Part shown: piece after piece, positions 6,113 to 6,113 of the stretch | How positions within the stretch are numbered: position 1 is the stretch's first letter | Layout: each line of letters begins with the position of its first letter | Source of the DNA: Clostridiales bacterium | GTDB lineage: Bacteria > Bacillota > Clostridia > Clostridiales > Caloramatoraceae | Direction: 5' to 3' | NCBI GenBank assembly: GCA_026416355.1 | Contig: JAOAFH010000175.1 | Coordinates: 1-6,113 of the forward strand | Length of the DNA stretch: 6,113 bases | Position numbers and translations under genes: made by a program | Notes under the pieces: generated by a model | The model's database searches: none | What the model was told of the DNA's origin: nothing | Seen by the model: the letters and a program-made list of their open reading frames with translations, nothing else

Positions 6113-6113
6113 A

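Noticed and set aside
1..6113. Mobile element, CRISPR array, tRNA or rRNA
   Set aside because: No transposase or integrase motifs, no regularly spaced repeats and no tRNA or rRNA-like stretch were seen. Composition is uniform across the window.

Overview
The window is low-GC, AT-rich DNA. Heavy use of ATA, AGA and TTA codons, strong Shine-Dalgarno (SD) sites, a two-domain glutamine-dependent NAD synthetase and a PurR-type operator all point to a Firmicute, most likely of the class Clostridia. I cannot fix the genus from sequence alone. Nothing here suggests a phage, transposon or CRISPR locus; it reads as ordinary chromosomal metabolism.

Layout. Positions 1-353 hold no secure gene: the possible tail of an upstream reading frame (2-64), a doubtful short membrane ORF (119-469) and a strong 14-bp inverted repeat (271-329). 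The repeat probably terminates transcription arriving from the left and from nadE on the minus strand. Positions 354-2279 (minus strand) are a complete nadE with a GTG start. A 111-bp divergent spacer (2280-2390) separates nadE from a plus-strand gene of unknown function (2391-3209). That gene encodes a five-helix membrane protein with a cytosolic domain resembling the bacterial PH fold. A GC-containing hairpin (3243-3281) follows it. The next 160 bp contain AT-rich repeats, a convincing inverted pair of PurR boxes, and a promoter with an extended -10 element.

This promoter drives a two-gene unit. The first gene is a 460-residue FAD-dependent dehydrogenase of the uncharacterised COG2509 type, carrying a four-cysteine motif. 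The second, only 4 bp further on, is a complete purA (adenylosuccinate synthetase), which ends one base before the window does.

How they fit together. PurA commits IMP to AMP synthesis, and a PurR/PRPP-sensing operator in front of its transcription unit fits that role. The same control would extend to the FAD protein, the most informative clue here to the physiology of that uncharacterised family. NadE makes NAD from deamido-NAD, so the window is loosely themed on nucleotide and cofactor synthesis, although nadE is transcribed separately. I see no clearly novel system. The points most worth a second look are the PurR-controlled FAD protein-purA pair and the repeat-rich DNA upstream of it.
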